Part shown: piece after piece, positions 35,394 through 44,158 of the stretch
How positions within the stretch are numbered: the stretch's first letter is position 1
Layout of the letters: the number at the start of each line of letters is the position of its first letter
Source of the DNA: Sphingobium naphthae
Lineage (GTDB): Bacteria; Pseudomonadota; Alphaproteobacteria; Sphingomonadales; Sphingomonadaceae
Reading direction: 5' to 3'
DNA: 64,000 bases
Assembly: GCF_020782235.1 (NCBI RefSeq)
Contig: NZ_JAJGNO010000002.1
Span: 394,382 to 458,381 of the forward strand
Notes under the pieces: model-generated
Told to the model about the DNA's origin: nothing
Database searches by the model: none
Seen by the model: the letters and a program-made list of their open reading frames with translations, nothing else
Program-made: the position numbers and the translations under genes

Positions 35394-35896
35394 TGCGCCA
35401 CCTCCGCGACGCTTTCGGTGATCGCGTCGATAATCCCGTTATAGGCGCCGCACCGGCAGAGATTGCCGCTCATCCGCTCGCGCACCTCCTCCTGGCTGAA
35501 TGCGATCGCCTCGTCACTCAGGTCGTCGGTGACATGGCTCGGCACGCCCCGCTGCAGTTCGGCGATCATGCCGACGGCCGAGCAGATCTGCCCCGGCGTG
35601 CAATAGCCGCACTGGAACCCGTCATGCTGGACGAAGGCGCGCTGGATCGGATGCAGGTCGTCGGCGCTGCCCAGGCCTTCGATCGTGGTGATTTCCTGCC
35701 CGTCATATTGCACCGCCAGCGCCAGACAGGACAGGATGCGCTCACCATTGACCAGAATGGTGCAGGCGCCGCACGCGCCCTGGTTGCAGCCCTTCTTGGT
35801 CCCGCTCAGATGCTCCTGCTCGCGCAGCAGATCGAGCAGCGACATGCGCGGGTCCTGCGGAAGCGCGACCGGCGCGCCGTTGACGTTGATGCTCAT
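35390..35896 (-). CDS. paoA: aldehyde oxidoreductase, 2Fe-2S subunit (PaoA-like)
   Basis: The 168-residue iron-sulphur subunit has a plant-ferredoxin-type cluster motif (CNQGACGACTILVNGERILSC) and the second cluster motif (CGYCTPGQIC and CRCG). It starts at MSINVNGAPV with GGGAGA upstream. Unlike E. coli PaoA it has no Tat signal, so the whole complex should remain in the cytosol. It is the first gene of the paoABC-like operon. Confidence 0.92.
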   Translation of the reverse strand: MSINVNGAPVALPQDPRMSLLDLLREQEHLSGTKKGCNQGACGACTILVNGERILSCLALAVQYDGQEITTIEGLGSADDLHPIQRAFVQHDGFQCGYCTPGQICSAVGMIAELQRGVPSHVTDDLSDEAIAFSQEEVRERMSGNLCRCGAYNGIIDAITESVAEVAQ

Positions 35897-35942
35897 GCCT
35901 GTCTCCCTATTGCGCACGCTTTCACGACGGCGGTCGAGGTGA

Positions 35943-36314
35943 TCATGTCACTGGCCGGTCGCGCGCATGATGGTGCTGGACGGGCAAGGGCGGCAGCCAG
36001 CTTTCACGCCGGATCGTCCAGCTTTCATACTCCGGCACGAAAACATTCGGCGCGTCCAGCGTGCCCAGATGCACCTCGACCTCCCCGGCGCTGGCCGCAA
36101 AGACCGACGAACCGCAGACGTCGCAAAAATGCCGACTGCCAAAGCGGCGCGGCGTTCCCGTCACGGACACCGCGCCTTCCGGGAAGATCGCCGCCGCGTA
36201 GAAGACCGCCCCATGATGCTTGCGGCAATCCATGCAGTGGCAGATCGCCACCCGGTCGGGCGCGCCCGTCATGGCGATGCGCACCGCTCCGCACAGACAG
36301 CCGCCTTCGACCAT
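35943..36314 (-). CDS. GFA family protein (glutathione-dependent formaldehyde-activating-like)
   Basis: The 123-residue protein has the GFA zinc-binding pattern: GGCLCGAVRI near the N-terminus, CHCMDCRK in the middle and FCDVCGSS later. Some family members bind glutathione-formaldehyde adducts, but most are uncharacterised. The ATG at 36314 has GAGGAG nine bases upstream. It lies 46 nt before the aldehyde oxidoreductase operon on the same strand, so a shared role in aldehyde detoxification is possible. Confidence 0.88.
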   Translation of the reverse strand: MVEGGCLCGAVRIAMTGAPDRVAICHCMDCRKHHGAVFYAAAIFPEGAVSVTGTPRRFGSRHFCDVCGSSVFAASAGEVEVHLGTLDAPNVFVPEYESWTIRRESWLPPLPVQHHHARDRPVT

Positions 36315-36339
36315 GGGCAAGTCTCCTCAGCGCCGCGGC

Positions 36340-36657
36340 TCAGCCAAGCGCCTTCATCTTGCGATCCGCCCATGCCTTGCCGGCGTCGCCGCCCCACAGA
36401 AGCCAGGCGATGAAGCCGGCGGACGGATCGCTGTCCGAATCCCACGCATGCGCCTTGCCCTGTTTGTCGACGGCGTGGCGGGCGAAGAAGCTGTGCATCG
36501 ACTTCACATCCTTCTCATCCACCTCGCGCCGCTCGGCCAGTTGCTGTGCGCGGCGCACGCCAATGTCCGTGCCGCCACGGCCGAATTTCTCCCGCAGGCG
36601 AAGGCCGCGTCGTGCTGCCGCGGCCATCTTCTGGGTGGGGGTGAAACTCTGGGCCAT
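36340..36657 (-). CDS. small hypothetical protein with phage-associated-type domain
   Basis: The 105-residue protein has segments (AAARRGLRLREKFGRGGTDIG, VRRAQQLAERREV, MHSFFARHAVDKQGKAHAWD, GFIAWLLWGGDAGKAWADRKM) that resemble a domain I associate with phage head-protease or plasmid-borne proteins. That resemblance is from memory. Here it stands alone among stress-type genes. GGAGACG lies before the ATG. Function unknown. Confidence 0.75.
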   Translation of the reverse strand: MAQSFTPTQKMAAAARRGLRLREKFGRGGTDIGVRRAQQLAERREVDEKDVKSMHSFFARHAVDKQGKAHAWDSDSDPSAGFIAWLLWGGDAGKAWADRKMKALG

Positions 36658-36681
36658 GCGCGTCTCCGTCGATCGGATGCC

Positions 36682-36948
36682 TCAGGCGTCGTCATCCATG
36701 ATGGCGCCGCCGCTTTCCTCTTCCTCCAGCAGCACGGCCGACGCGCCATTGGCCGAGAGGCGCACGGTATCGCCTTCGACTTCGGCGACCAGCCCGCCCG
36801 ACACATAATGATGATGATCGTCATGCGATCCGCTGTCGGCCTTGATCAGCTTGATGCGGTCGCCTTCCACCTTGTCGACCGTGCCGACATGCACGCCGTC
36901 GGCGCCGATGATGTTCATATGCTCACGGATTGCGCTTAGATCAGCCAT
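36682..36948 (-). CDS. DUF2171 domain protein
   Basis: The 88-residue protein matches DUF2171 ([54 protein letters not shown]), a small beta-rich family common in sphingomonads and rhizobia and often linked to general stress. It resembles a PRC-barrel-like fold (inference). The ATG at 36948 has GAGGAG six bases upstream; an ATG two codons earlier lacks spacing. The acidic tail [14 protein letters not shown] is notable. Confidence 0.85.
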   Translation of the reverse strand: MADLSAIREHMNIIGADGVHVGTVDKVEGDRIKLIKADSGSHDDHHHYVSGGLVAEVEGDTVRLSANGASAVLLEEEESGGAIMDDDA

Positions 36949-37040
36949 GGTCATCTCCTCGGGGAAAACAGGGGAACGCGTCATGCGCGAATTGGATGCG
37001 GCCACTCGGCGCGCCGATGCCACCATTGCACGCACTGCGC

Positions 37041-37556
37041 TCACAGATGGGCTGACGACACCCAATGCTGCGATAGCGGCCCGTCCAGCCCCCCAACCGG
37101 GTCCGTAGCGGGAAAGGGCAGGTCCAGCATGCGCCGCCGATCCCCCGGCGTGGGCGCGTCGCACCGGATGTCCCACGCCTGTCCTTCGGGATAGCCGCCG
37201 ACCACCAGGAAATCATCGCTGCTCTGGCAGGCGCAATGGCCCGTGCCCGTCGGCAGCAGCAGCGCATCGCCCGCCGCCACCTCGATCTCCCGTCCATCCG
37301 GCCCGCCGATCATCAGCGTTGCCGACCCGGCCGCGACGCCCAGCACCTCATGCGCGGTCGAATGATAATGATGGTAATCAAAGATGCCGTCTCGCCACTG
37401 GGTGGGCCAGCCATGCTGCTGGAAGCGCGCTTCGAACGCGGCGGCCGCGTCTTCGCGCGATGCGGGCGTCATCGCCTGGCGGTAGAGAATGACCGGCAGC
37501 TTCACATTATTGGGCACCCAGCCATGTTCCGCCAGAAGATAGGTCTCGATCTGCAT
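37041..37556 (-). CDS. cupin domain protein (YjlB-like)
   Basis: The 171-residue single-cupin protein carries metal-binding histidines in [19 protein letters not shown] and the second motif region in [25 protein letters not shown]. It closely fits the YjlB family of unknown function. AGGAGG lies eight bases before the ATG. It is followed on the same strand by DUF2171. Confidence 0.87.
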   Translation of the reverse strand: MQIETYLLAEHGWVPNNVKLPVILYRQAMTPASREDAAAAFEARFQQHGWPTQWRDGIFDYHHYHSTAHEVLGVAAGSATLMIGGPDGREIEVAAGDALLLPTGTGHCACQSSDDFLVVGGYPEGQAWDIRCDAPTPGDRRRMLDLPFPATDPVGGLDGPLSQHWVSSAHL

Positions 37557-37710
37557 GCACGCCTCCTGTCCTCGCCCAATAACCGGTCAGATGGCGCAAG
37601 CGATCCATCGCGGTGGCACGGAACAAGGAGGGGAAGCCCTCCTGACAATATTGCGCGAGGTTAAGGCAATTTCGATGCTGCTTTTTCCCTTGGGCTGATA
37701 ATGGTGCGCC

Positions 37711-40700
37711 ATGACCATCGACGCCTCGCGCAGACCATCCCCCCTCTCGCCCGTCTGGAGCGAGGCAGAACGCGTCGCGGCGCTGGAAAGCTACGCCATC
37801 CTCGACACGCCTGCGGAGGCCGACTTCGACGATATCGCGCTGCTCGCGGCGCATGCGCTCGACGCGCCGATCGCGGTCATCAACCTCATCGCCAGCGACC
37901 GGCAATGGTTCAAGGCGCAGGTGGGCCTTGGCGTGCGCGAAATGCCGCTCGACGTGTCGATCTGCGCGCAGGCGCTGTTGCAGGATGATTTCATGGTCGT
38001 GCCGGACACGCGGCAGGACCCCCGTTTCATCGACAATCCGCTGGTGACCGCGGACAATGGCCTGCGCTTCTACGCCGGCGCGCTGCTGCGGGCGCCCAGC
38101 GGCGTGCCGATCGGCACGCTCTGCGTCCTGGACTATACGCCGCGCGCCGCCGGCGTGTCGGATCAGGAGCGCCGCGTGCTGGAGGTGCTGGCGCGGCAGG
38201 TCATGACCCAGCTGGAGCTGCGCAAGATCATCGCGCTGACCGACGGGCGCGCCGACGCCCTGCGCGCCGAGATCGGCCAGCGCGCCGAGGCCGAGTCCGC
38301 GCTCCGCAGCGTCGAGGAACGCTATCGCCTGGCCAGTCGCGCAACCAACGACGCGATCTGGGACTGGGATTTCTCGACCGACCATGTCCTCTGGAACGAA
38401 GCGATCGAGCGGACCTACGGCTACAGCCCCGCCGACGTCGGCCCGACGGGCGACTGGTGGATCGGCCACATCCATCCCGACGACCGCGACCGCGTCGCTC
38501 ACGGCATTCATGAGGCGATCGACGGCGAAGCCGTCAACTGGTCCGACGAATATCGTTTCGCCCGCGCCGACGGCGGCTATGCGCCGGTGCTCGACCGCGG
38601 CTTCATCATCCGCGATGCCTCCGGCAAGGCGACCCGGATGATCGGCGCGATGCTCGACCTCACCGAACGGCGGGAGCGCGAACTGGCGCTCACCGCCAGC
38701 AATGAACGGTTCGAGGCCGCCGTCGCGGCGATCGACGGCTATCTGTGGACCAACAGCGCGGACGGGGAAATGCGCGGCCACCAGCCCGGCTGGGCCGCGC
38801 TCACCGGTCAGAGCGAGGAGGAATATCAGGGCTATGGCTGGGCGAACGCCGTCCATCCCGACGATGCCCAGCCCACAATCGATGCCTGGAACGAAGCCGT
38901 GGCGCAGCGTCACATGTTCATATTCGAACATCGCCTGCGCTGCGCGGACGGGCAGTGGCGGCGCTTCTTCATTCGCGCCGTGCCCATGTTCGACGGCGAC
39001 GGACGCCTGCGCGAATGGGTCGGCATCCACACCGACGTGACGCTGCAGCGCGAGCAGGAGGAGGCGCTGGCCGCCAATGAGATGCGGCTGCGCTTCCTGG
39101 ACGATCTCAGCCGCGAAATCGCCGACGCCAATGACGCGGACGCCGTCATGGCGATCACCACCCGCATGGTGGCGACGCATCTTGGCCTGTCCAACTGCGC
39201 CTATGCCGACATGGATGAGGATCAGGACGGCTTCACCATCCGGGGCGACTGGGCGGCGCCCGGTTCGCCCTCCATCATCGGTCATTACCGCCTGCGGGAT
39301 TTCGGCGCGATGGCGCTGGAGCGGCTGCACGCGGGCCTGCCGCTCATCATCAACGACAATGCGCGCGATCTGGCGCCGCATGAGGCCAAGACCTTCCAGG
39401 ATATCGGCATCGCCGCGACCATCTGCATGCCGCTGATCAAGGGCAGCCGCCTGACCGCGCTGATGGCCATCCACGACCATGAACCCCACGACTGGACCGC
39501 GTCCGAGCTGCGGCTGATCGCCTCGGTCGCCGAACGGTCCTGGGCGCATATCGAGCGTGTCCGCACCACCGCGGCGCTCGCCGAACTCAACGCCAGCCTG
39601 GAAGAGCGGGTCGAGGAGCGCTCGCGCCAGCTGCTCGCCGCCGAGGAAGCGCTGCGTCAGGCGCAGAAGATGGAGGCGGTGGGCCAGCTGACCGGCGGCA
39701 TCGCGCATGACTTCAACAATATGCTGACCGGCGTGATCGGGTCGCTCGACCTGCTGCAACGCCATCTGGCGGCCGGGCGCACCGATCGCGTCGCGCGCTA
39801 TATCGACACCGCCATGACCTCCGCCCAGCGCGCCGCGGCGCTGACCCAGCGCCTGCTCGCCTTCTCGCGCCGCCAGTCGCTCGACGTGACGGCGGTCGAC
39901 GTCAGCGGCCTGGTCGCCGGCATGGAGGATATGCTGCGGCGGACGCTGGACGAGAATATCCGGCTCGACGTACGCCTGGCCGACGATATCTGGCTGGCCA
40001 GGACCGATCATAATCAGCTCGAAAGCGCCTTGCTCAACCTGGCGATCAATGCGCGCGACGCCATGCCCCATGGCGGAACGCTCACCATAGAGGCGCGCAA
40101 CAGTCCGCTCGACGCGACGCAGGTCGATGGCGTGGACGGGTTGCAGGCCGGCGACTTCGTCGAGATCTGCGTGTCGGACACCGGCACGGGCATGAGCGAG
40201 GATGTGCTCGCCAAGGCGTTCGACCCCTTCTTCACCACCAAGCCGATCGGCGCGGGCACGGGCCTTGGCCTGTCGATGGTCTATGGCTTCGCCCGGCAAT
40301 CGGGCGGCCATGTCCGCATCGTCTCCGTGCCCGAACAGGGGACCACGATCCGGCTGTTGCTGCCGCGCCATGTCGGCAAGCAGGAAGAGGCGGGCGCGGC
40401 CGGGATCGAAGTGCGGGTCGCCGAACCGGGCGAGTGCGTCCTGCTGGTCGAGGATGATCCGTCCGTCCGGTTGCTGGTCTGCGATGTCCTCAACGACCTG
40501 GGCTATGAAGTATGGCAGGCGCCCGACGGCCAGGCCGCGATCGCGCTTGCGCAGACCATGCCCCGCATCGACCTGCTGATCAGCGACGTTGGCCTGCCGG
40601 GAATGAACGGGCGCCAGCTGGCCGATATATTGCGCGGCGACCGGCCGGACCTTCGCATCCTCTTCATCACCGGCTATGCCGAGCGCGCCGCGATCCGCGG

Positions 40701-40806
40701 GGAGTTTCTGGGTCAGGGCATGGAGATGATCGCCAAGCCCTTCGCCATGGATGTCCTCTCGGCCAAGATACGCGAAATGATCGAGGCGCCCGCGCCAACG
40801 CCCTGA
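37711..40806 (+). CDS. hybrid sensor histidine kinase (GAF-PAS-PAS-GAF-HK-REC)
   Basis: The 1031-residue protein has no membrane segments. In order I see a GAF domain (about 25-170), two PAS domains (about 215-335 and 345-455, both with DWSTD- or HPDD-type motifs), a second GAF domain (about 460-610), and a short coiled coil. HisKA follows with H666 in GGIAHDFNNMLTGVIG, then an ATPase (NLAINARDAMPHGG, SDTGTGMSEDVLAKAFDPFFTTK) and a C-terminal receiver with D959 in LLISDVGLPGMNG. It is a cytosolic multi-input sensor, perhaps of redox, light or small ligands. No partner regulator is adjacent. It is divergent from the cupin gene. Confidence 0.93.
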   Translation: MTIDASRRPSPLSPVWSEAERVAALESYAILDTPAEADFDDIALLAAHALDAPIAVINLIASDRQWFKAQVGLGVREMPLDVSICAQALLQDDFMVVPDTRQDPRFIDNPLVTADNGLRFYAGALLRAPSGVPIGTLCVLDYTPRAAGVSDQERRVLEVLARQVMTQLELRKIIALTDGRADALRAEIGQRAEAESALRSVEERYRLASRATNDAIWDWDFSTDHVLWNEAIERTYGYSPADVGPTGDWWIGHIHPDDRDRVAHGIHEAIDGEAVNWSDEYRFARADGGYAPVLDRGFIIRDASGKATRMIGAMLDLTERRERELALTASNERFEAAVAAIDGYLWTNSADGEMRGHQPGWAALTGQSEEEYQGYGWANAVHPDDAQPTIDAWNEAVAQRHMFIFEHRLRCADGQWRRFFIRAVPMFDGDGRLREWVGIHTDVTLQREQEEALAANEMRLRFLDDLSREIADANDADAVMAITTRMVATHLGLSNCAYADMDEDQDGFTIRGDWAAPGSPSIIGHYRLRDFGAMALERLHAGLPLIINDNARDLAPHEAKTFQDIGIAATICMPLIKGSRLTALMAIHDHEPHDWTASELRLIASVAERSWAHIERVRTTAALAELNASLEERVEERSRQLLAAEEALRQAQKMEAVGQLTGGIAHDFNNMLTGVIGSLDLLQRHLAAGRTDRVARYIDTAMTSAQRAAALTQRLLAFSRRQSLDVTAVDVSGLVAGMEDMLRRTLDENIRLDVRLADDIWLARTDHNQLESALLNLAINARDAMPHGGTLTIEARNSPLDATQVDGVDGLQAGDFVEICVSDTGTGMSEDVLAKAFDPFFTTKPIGAGTGLGLSMVYGFARQSGGHVRIVSVPEQGTTIRLLLPRHVGKQEEAGAAGIEVRVAEPGECVLLVEDDPSVRLLVCDVLNDLGYEVWQAPDGQAAIALAQTMPRIDLLISDVGLPGMNGRQLADILRGDRPDLRILFITGYAERAAIRGEFLGQGMEMIAKPFAMDVLSAKIREMIEAPAPTP

Positions 40807-40847
40807 CCGCCGGTGAACACAAGGCGGCATTTCCGGGTTATACTGGA

Positions 40848-42143
40848 ATGTCGGCTTTTTCCTCTCCCGAACCCTATATTCTCTGGCTGACCGGCGCGGG
40901 CGTGCTGATCACGCTGGTGGCGTGGCTGCCGCTGGCGCTGAAGCGCCTGCCGCTCTCGCTGCCGATCATCTGCATGGCGGCCGGCGCCGCCATCTTCCTG
41001 ATCCCGGCCATCAGCTTTCGCCCTTTGCCCATGATCCTGCCGGACATTGCCGAGCGGCTGACCGAATTCGTCGTCATCATCGCGCTGATGGGGGCGGGAC
41101 TGAAGCTCGATCGCCTCTTCAGCTGGCGCCGGTGGAACGTCACCTGGCGGCTGCTGGGCATCACCATGCCGCTGTCGATCGCCGCGATCATGCTGATCGG
41201 CGTCACTCTGCTCGGCCTGCCCTGGCCGGTCGCGCTGCTGCTGGGCGCCTGCCTCGCGCCCACCGACCCGGTGCTGGCCGCCGACGTGCAGGTCGGCCCG
41301 CCAAAAAGCGGCGAGGAGGACGAGGTGCGGTTCGGCCTCACGTCCGAAGCCGGGCTGAATGACGGGCTGGCCTTTCCCTTCGTCAATCTGGCGATCGCGC
41401 TTGCCGCCGCGTCGAGCGCGCCCGAGCCCTGGCTGCAGCAATGGCTGCTCCATGATGTGCTGTGGGAAGTGTCGGTCGGCCTGCTGGGCGGCTGGGCGGT
41501 GGGCTGGCTGTTCGGCTGGCTGACCTTCCATGTCCCTGCGCGCAGCCGGCTGGTTCAGACCGGCGACGGGCTGATCGCCATCGCGGCGACCCTCATCTCC
41601 TATGGCGTCGCCGAGATGCTCGACAGCTATGGCTTCCTGGCGGTGTTCGTCACCGCCCTGACGCTGCGCCGGTCGCACCGCGATCATGATTTTCAGCGCG
41701 ACATGCATGCCCTCACCGAACAGGTGGAGCGGCTGGCGATGATGGTGCTGCTGATCCTGTTCGGCGGCGCACTGGTGAGCGGACTGCTGGCGCCGCTGGT
41801 CTGGCAGGATCTGGTCGCCGCCATCGCGATCATCCTCATCGTGCGACCGGCCGCGGGGCTCATTGGCTTGATCGGCATGCCGGCCGAGCGCAGCGAGAAG
41901 ATTACGCTAGCCTTCTTCGGCATCCGCGGCGTCGGCTCCTTCTACTATCTCGCTTATGCGCTCAACCATGGCGATTTCGGGTCGGGCGAGCGGCTCTGGG
42001 CGATCATTGGCCTGGTGGTGCTTCTGTCCATCCTGCTCCACGGCCTCAGCGTCACGCCGGTCATGCGCGCCATGGACCGGCAGCAGGGTCGAGACCCCGA
42101 CCAACCGGAACTGGGCCGGGCAAATGACGATGTCGCCGCGTGA
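40848..42143 (+). CDS. cation/proton antiporter (CPA1/NhaP type)
   Basis: The 431-residue inner-membrane protein has about 12 hydrophobic helices and CPA1 motifs: LGACLAPTDPVLAADVQVG, EAGLNDGLAFPFV with the paired acidic residues, and FFGIRGVGSFYYLAYAL. It should exchange sodium or potassium for protons and support pH or salt homeostasis. The ATG at 40848 was chosen because the frame upstream runs through the histidine kinase gene. It begins 41 nt after that gene and may be in its transcript. Confidence 0.9.
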   Translation: MSAFSSPEPYILWLTGAGVLITLVAWLPLALKRLPLSLPIICMAAGAAIFLIPAISFRPLPMILPDIAERLTEFVVIIALMGAGLKLDRLFSWRRWNVTWRLLGITMPLSIAAIMLIGVTLLGLPWPVALLLGACLAPTDPVLAADVQVGPPKSGEEDEVRFGLTSEAGLNDGLAFPFVNLAIALAAASSAPEPWLQQWLLHDVLWEVSVGLLGGWAVGWLFGWLTFHVPARSRLVQTGDGLIAIAATLISYGVAEMLDSYGFLAVFVTALTLRRSHRDHDFQRDMHALTEQVERLAMMVLLILFGGALVSGLLAPLVWQDLVAAIAIILIVRPAAGLIGLIGMPAERSEKITLAFFGIRGVGSFYYLAYALNHGDFGSGERLWAIIGLVVLLSILLHGLSVTPVMRAMDRQQGRDPDQPELGRANDDVAA

Positions 42144-42195
42144 GCAAAGCCGCCGGAAAACAGCTTAACCTGCGTTTCAATGCGCGGGGCGCTGG

Positions 42196-42220
42196 GGAAC
42201 GGCGCGCAGAACAGGGGGTT
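42196..42220 (+). promoter_or_regulatory. EcfG-like promoter, -10 variant (DDAH gene)
   Basis: GGAAC (42196-42200), 16 nt spacer, GGTT (42217-42220), 20 nt before the DDAH start. The general stress sigma factor EcfG recognises GGAAC-N16/17-CGTT, so this site differs at one -10 base. The same variant occurs before the TPP-enzyme operon. Confidence 0.5.
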
Positions 42221-42240
42221 ACAGGCGGCAGGAGACGATC

Positions 42241-43158
42241 ATGAAAATCGATTTTGGCGCCTATGAGGGCGCGACCGCTGCATCCTTTGCGTTCGAAGAC
42301 AGGTCCTTCAAGCTGTCGGGCGAAACCGACCGGCTGACGGATGTTCTGCTATGCCCGCCCCATTATCTGGCGCCCGTGCCCTGCTGCGCCGTGACGCGGC
42401 AGAACCTTGCGCAGGGACTGGTGACGCAAGTGGATGAAGCGCAGCGGCAGCATGGCGCGCTGGTGCAATTGCTCCAGGCGCAGGGCGTGCGCTGCCACAT
42501 GCTGACGCCCGATCCCGACCTTGCCGACATGTGTTTCACCCGCGATGTCGGCGTCTCGACGCCCTGGGGCATGGTGGCGCTCAACCCCGCCATGCCGCAC
42601 CGCCAGGCGGAGGTCGATCGCTTGATCGATGCCTATCGCGACTGGCGGGTGCCGGTGCGGCGGATCACGAACGGCACGATCGAAGGCGGCGATGTCTGCG
42701 TTGCGCGCGAAGGCTTGCTGATCCTGGGCATGTCGGGCGAGCGCAGCTCCGCCGCTGGCGTCGAGGAATTCGCCGCCCCCTTCCGCGCGGCGGGCTGGGA
42801 CGTGCTCATCTGCCCTTTCCATGCCGACCATCTGCATCTCGACACGATCTTCTGCATGGTCGACCGGCATCGGGCGATTGGCTGCATCGACCTGCTGGAC
42901 CCCGGTTTCGTCCGGGCGCTGAGCGCGCATGGCGTGTCGCTCATCCCCCTCCCCGCCACGGTCGCGCCGTCGCTGGGATGCAATATCCTGTCCTTGGGCG
43001 ATCGAAGGATCGTCACCAGCACCGACGCCATCGTCCCGCCCTTGCTTCGCCAGGCGGGCTATCGCGTCATGGAAGTCGATATCTCGCAATTCGCTGCCTG
43101 TGGCGGGGGCGTCCACTGCCTGACGCAGCCGCTTCGCCGCGTGTGCACAGGGGGTTGA
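42241..43158 (+). CDS. DDAH/arginine deiminase superfamily amidinohydrolase
   Basis: The 305-residue enzyme has the guanidine-modifying superfamily fold and active-site elements: FTRDVGVSTPWG, the acidic NGTIEGGDV, the catalytic His in HLDTIFCMVD and the nucleophilic Cys in CGGGVHCLTQPLRR. It is likely a dimethylarginine dimethylaminohydrolase-type hydrolase producing citrulline, or an amidinotransferase-like enzyme; substrate is uncertain. GGAG precedes the ATG by seven bases. An EcfG-like promoter just upstream hints at control by general stress. Confidence 0.88.
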   Translation: MKIDFGAYEGATAASFAFEDRSFKLSGETDRLTDVLLCPPHYLAPVPCCAVTRQNLAQGLVTQVDEAQRQHGALVQLLQAQGVRCHMLTPDPDLADMCFTRDVGVSTPWGMVALNPAMPHRQAEVDRLIDAYRDWRVPVRRITNGTIEGGDVCVAREGLLILGMSGERSSAAGVEEFAAPFRAAGWDVLICPFHADHLHLDTIFCMVDRHRAIGCIDLLDPGFVRALSAHGVSLIPLPATVAPSLGCNILSLGDRRIVTSTDAIVPPLLRQAGYRVMEVDISQFAACGGGVHCLTQPLRRVCTGG

Positions 43159-43214
43159 GCGGGTCGGCGTCTGCGACCAAAATGCGTCGCGTGCAAAATG
43201 CTCACTAAAGCTTC

Positions 43215-43239
43215 GGAACGCTGCACGCGCCCGTCCGTT
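43215..43239 (+). promoter_or_regulatory. EcfG (general stress sigma) promoter
   Basis: A consensus match GGAAC (43215-43219), 16 nt, CGTT (43236-43239) lies 38 nt before the DUF3072 start. The EcfG sigma factor of alphaproteobacteria uses GGAAC-N16/17-CGTT. This would drive DUF3072, the PEBP protein and DUF3429 in one transcript. Confidence 0.75.
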
Positions 43240-43277
43240 TGACAAGAACGAATTAGGAACAACGGAGCATCTTCACC

Positions 43278-43505
43278 ATGGCCGATGAACTGCATAATCC
43301 CAAGCTCGATGCGCATCCCGGCTCCAATACGGAGAAGGATCCGGAAAGCTGGGTATCGGGCGACGATCCGATGACCGGGGCGCAGGCTTCCTACCTCACC
43401 ACCCTGTGCGAAGAGGCCGGCGTCGATGCGCCCGCCGAAGGGCTGAGCAAGGCGGAAGCATCGAAGAGGATCGACGCGCTGAAAGCGCAACTCGGCCGCG
43501 AGTGA
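43278..43505 (+). CDS. DUF3072 family small protein
   Basis: The 75-residue acidic protein matches DUF3072 (WVSGDDPMTGAQASYLTTLCEEAG, GLSKAEASKRIDALK). Homologues are small stress-associated proteins of unknown function in bacteria; the C-terminal part resembles a short SAP-like helical motif. It is the first gene behind a consensus EcfG promoter and is followed 36 nt later by the PEBP gene. Confidence 0.87.
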   Translation: MADELHNPKLDAHPGSNTEKDPESWVSGDDPMTGAQASYLTTLCEEAGVDAPAEGLSKAEASKRIDALKAQLGRE

Positions 43506-43541
43506 GCGCCCTGCACTCTGACTGATGCACGGAGTATACCG

Positions 43542-44156
43542 ATGCTCGAACATGTTCCGGCCTGGATGGGCAAGCTCCTGACCAATGTCCGGGCAGGACA
43601 TGAGCAGCTTGCGGTGATGAAGGTCGGGGCTCCTGAAGCGGCGCCGATGATCCCGCTGTCGAGCCCCGCCTTCGCCGCGGGCACCAGGCTGCCGATCCGC
43701 TTCACCGCTGACGGCGAAGGCGTGTCGCCGCCCTTGATATGGGGCGATCTTCCGACCGGCACGGCCAGCGTCGCGCTCATCGTCGAAGACCCCGATGCTC
43801 CGGCGCCCAATCCGCTGGTCCACGCGCTTGTCTGGGACCTGCCGCCCGATCACCGTCAGATCGAGGAAGGCGCTATCGGCGCCGATATGCAATCCGCCGC
43901 AACGATCGGCCGCAACAGCTATTTCGCGCAAGCCTGGCTCCCGCCCGACCCGCCGACCGGCCACGGCGCCCATGACTATGTCTTCCAGCTTTTCGCCTTG
44001 TCGCAATCGGTGGATCTGGGTGAGACGCCCGGCCGGTCCGCGATGCTCGAGGCAATTGCGGATCGACTGCTGGGGGTGGGCCTGCTGGTCGGCAACTATT
44101 CGCGCGCCGAAGCCAGCCCGGTCGGCCCGGCGACGCTGGCGCCCGCGCCCGAATAG
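43542..44156 (+). CDS. YbhB/YbcL family PEBP-like protein
   Basis: The 204-residue protein is a phosphatidylethanolamine-binding-protein homologue (Raf kinase inhibitor-like). Motifs include FTADGEGVSPPLIWGDLP, IVEDPDAPAPNPLVHALVWDLP and a later GHGAHDYVFQLFAL, which shape the anion-binding pocket. The N-terminal 30 residues (MLEHVPAWMGKLLTNVRAGH) are an amphipathic extension common in sphingomonad members. There is no signal peptide. It lies between DUF3072 and DUF3429 in an apparent stress operon; cellular role unknown. Confidence 0.9.
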   Translation: MLEHVPAWMGKLLTNVRAGHEQLAVMKVGAPEAAPMIPLSSPAFAAGTRLPIRFTADGEGVSPPLIWGDLPTGTASVALIVEDPDAPAPNPLVHALVWDLPPDHRQIEEGAIGADMQSAATIGRNSYFAQAWLPPDPPTGHGAHDYVFQLFALSQSVDLGETPGRSAMLEAIADRLLGVGLLVGNYSRAEASPVGPATLAPAPE

Positions 44157-44158
44157 GC

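Noticed and set aside
37626..37643. Hairpin AGGAGGG/CCCTCCT between the cupin and hybrid kinase genes
   Set aside because: The 7-bp stem overlaps an AGGAGG-like element but lies far from either start and has no partner feature; chance is likely in GC-rich DNA.
37507..40830. Very long minus-strand open frame (over 1100 codons) opposite the hybrid kinase
   Set aside because: It is the antisense shadow of a GC-rich gene. Its translation is Arg/Gly/Asp/His-rich with no domain, while the plus strand has a full set of kinase motifs.
40815..40838. EcfG-like match (TGAAC, 17 nt, GGTT) before the antiporter gene
   Set aside because: Two mismatches, and the start would fall almost on the start codon, leaving no room for a ribosome site.
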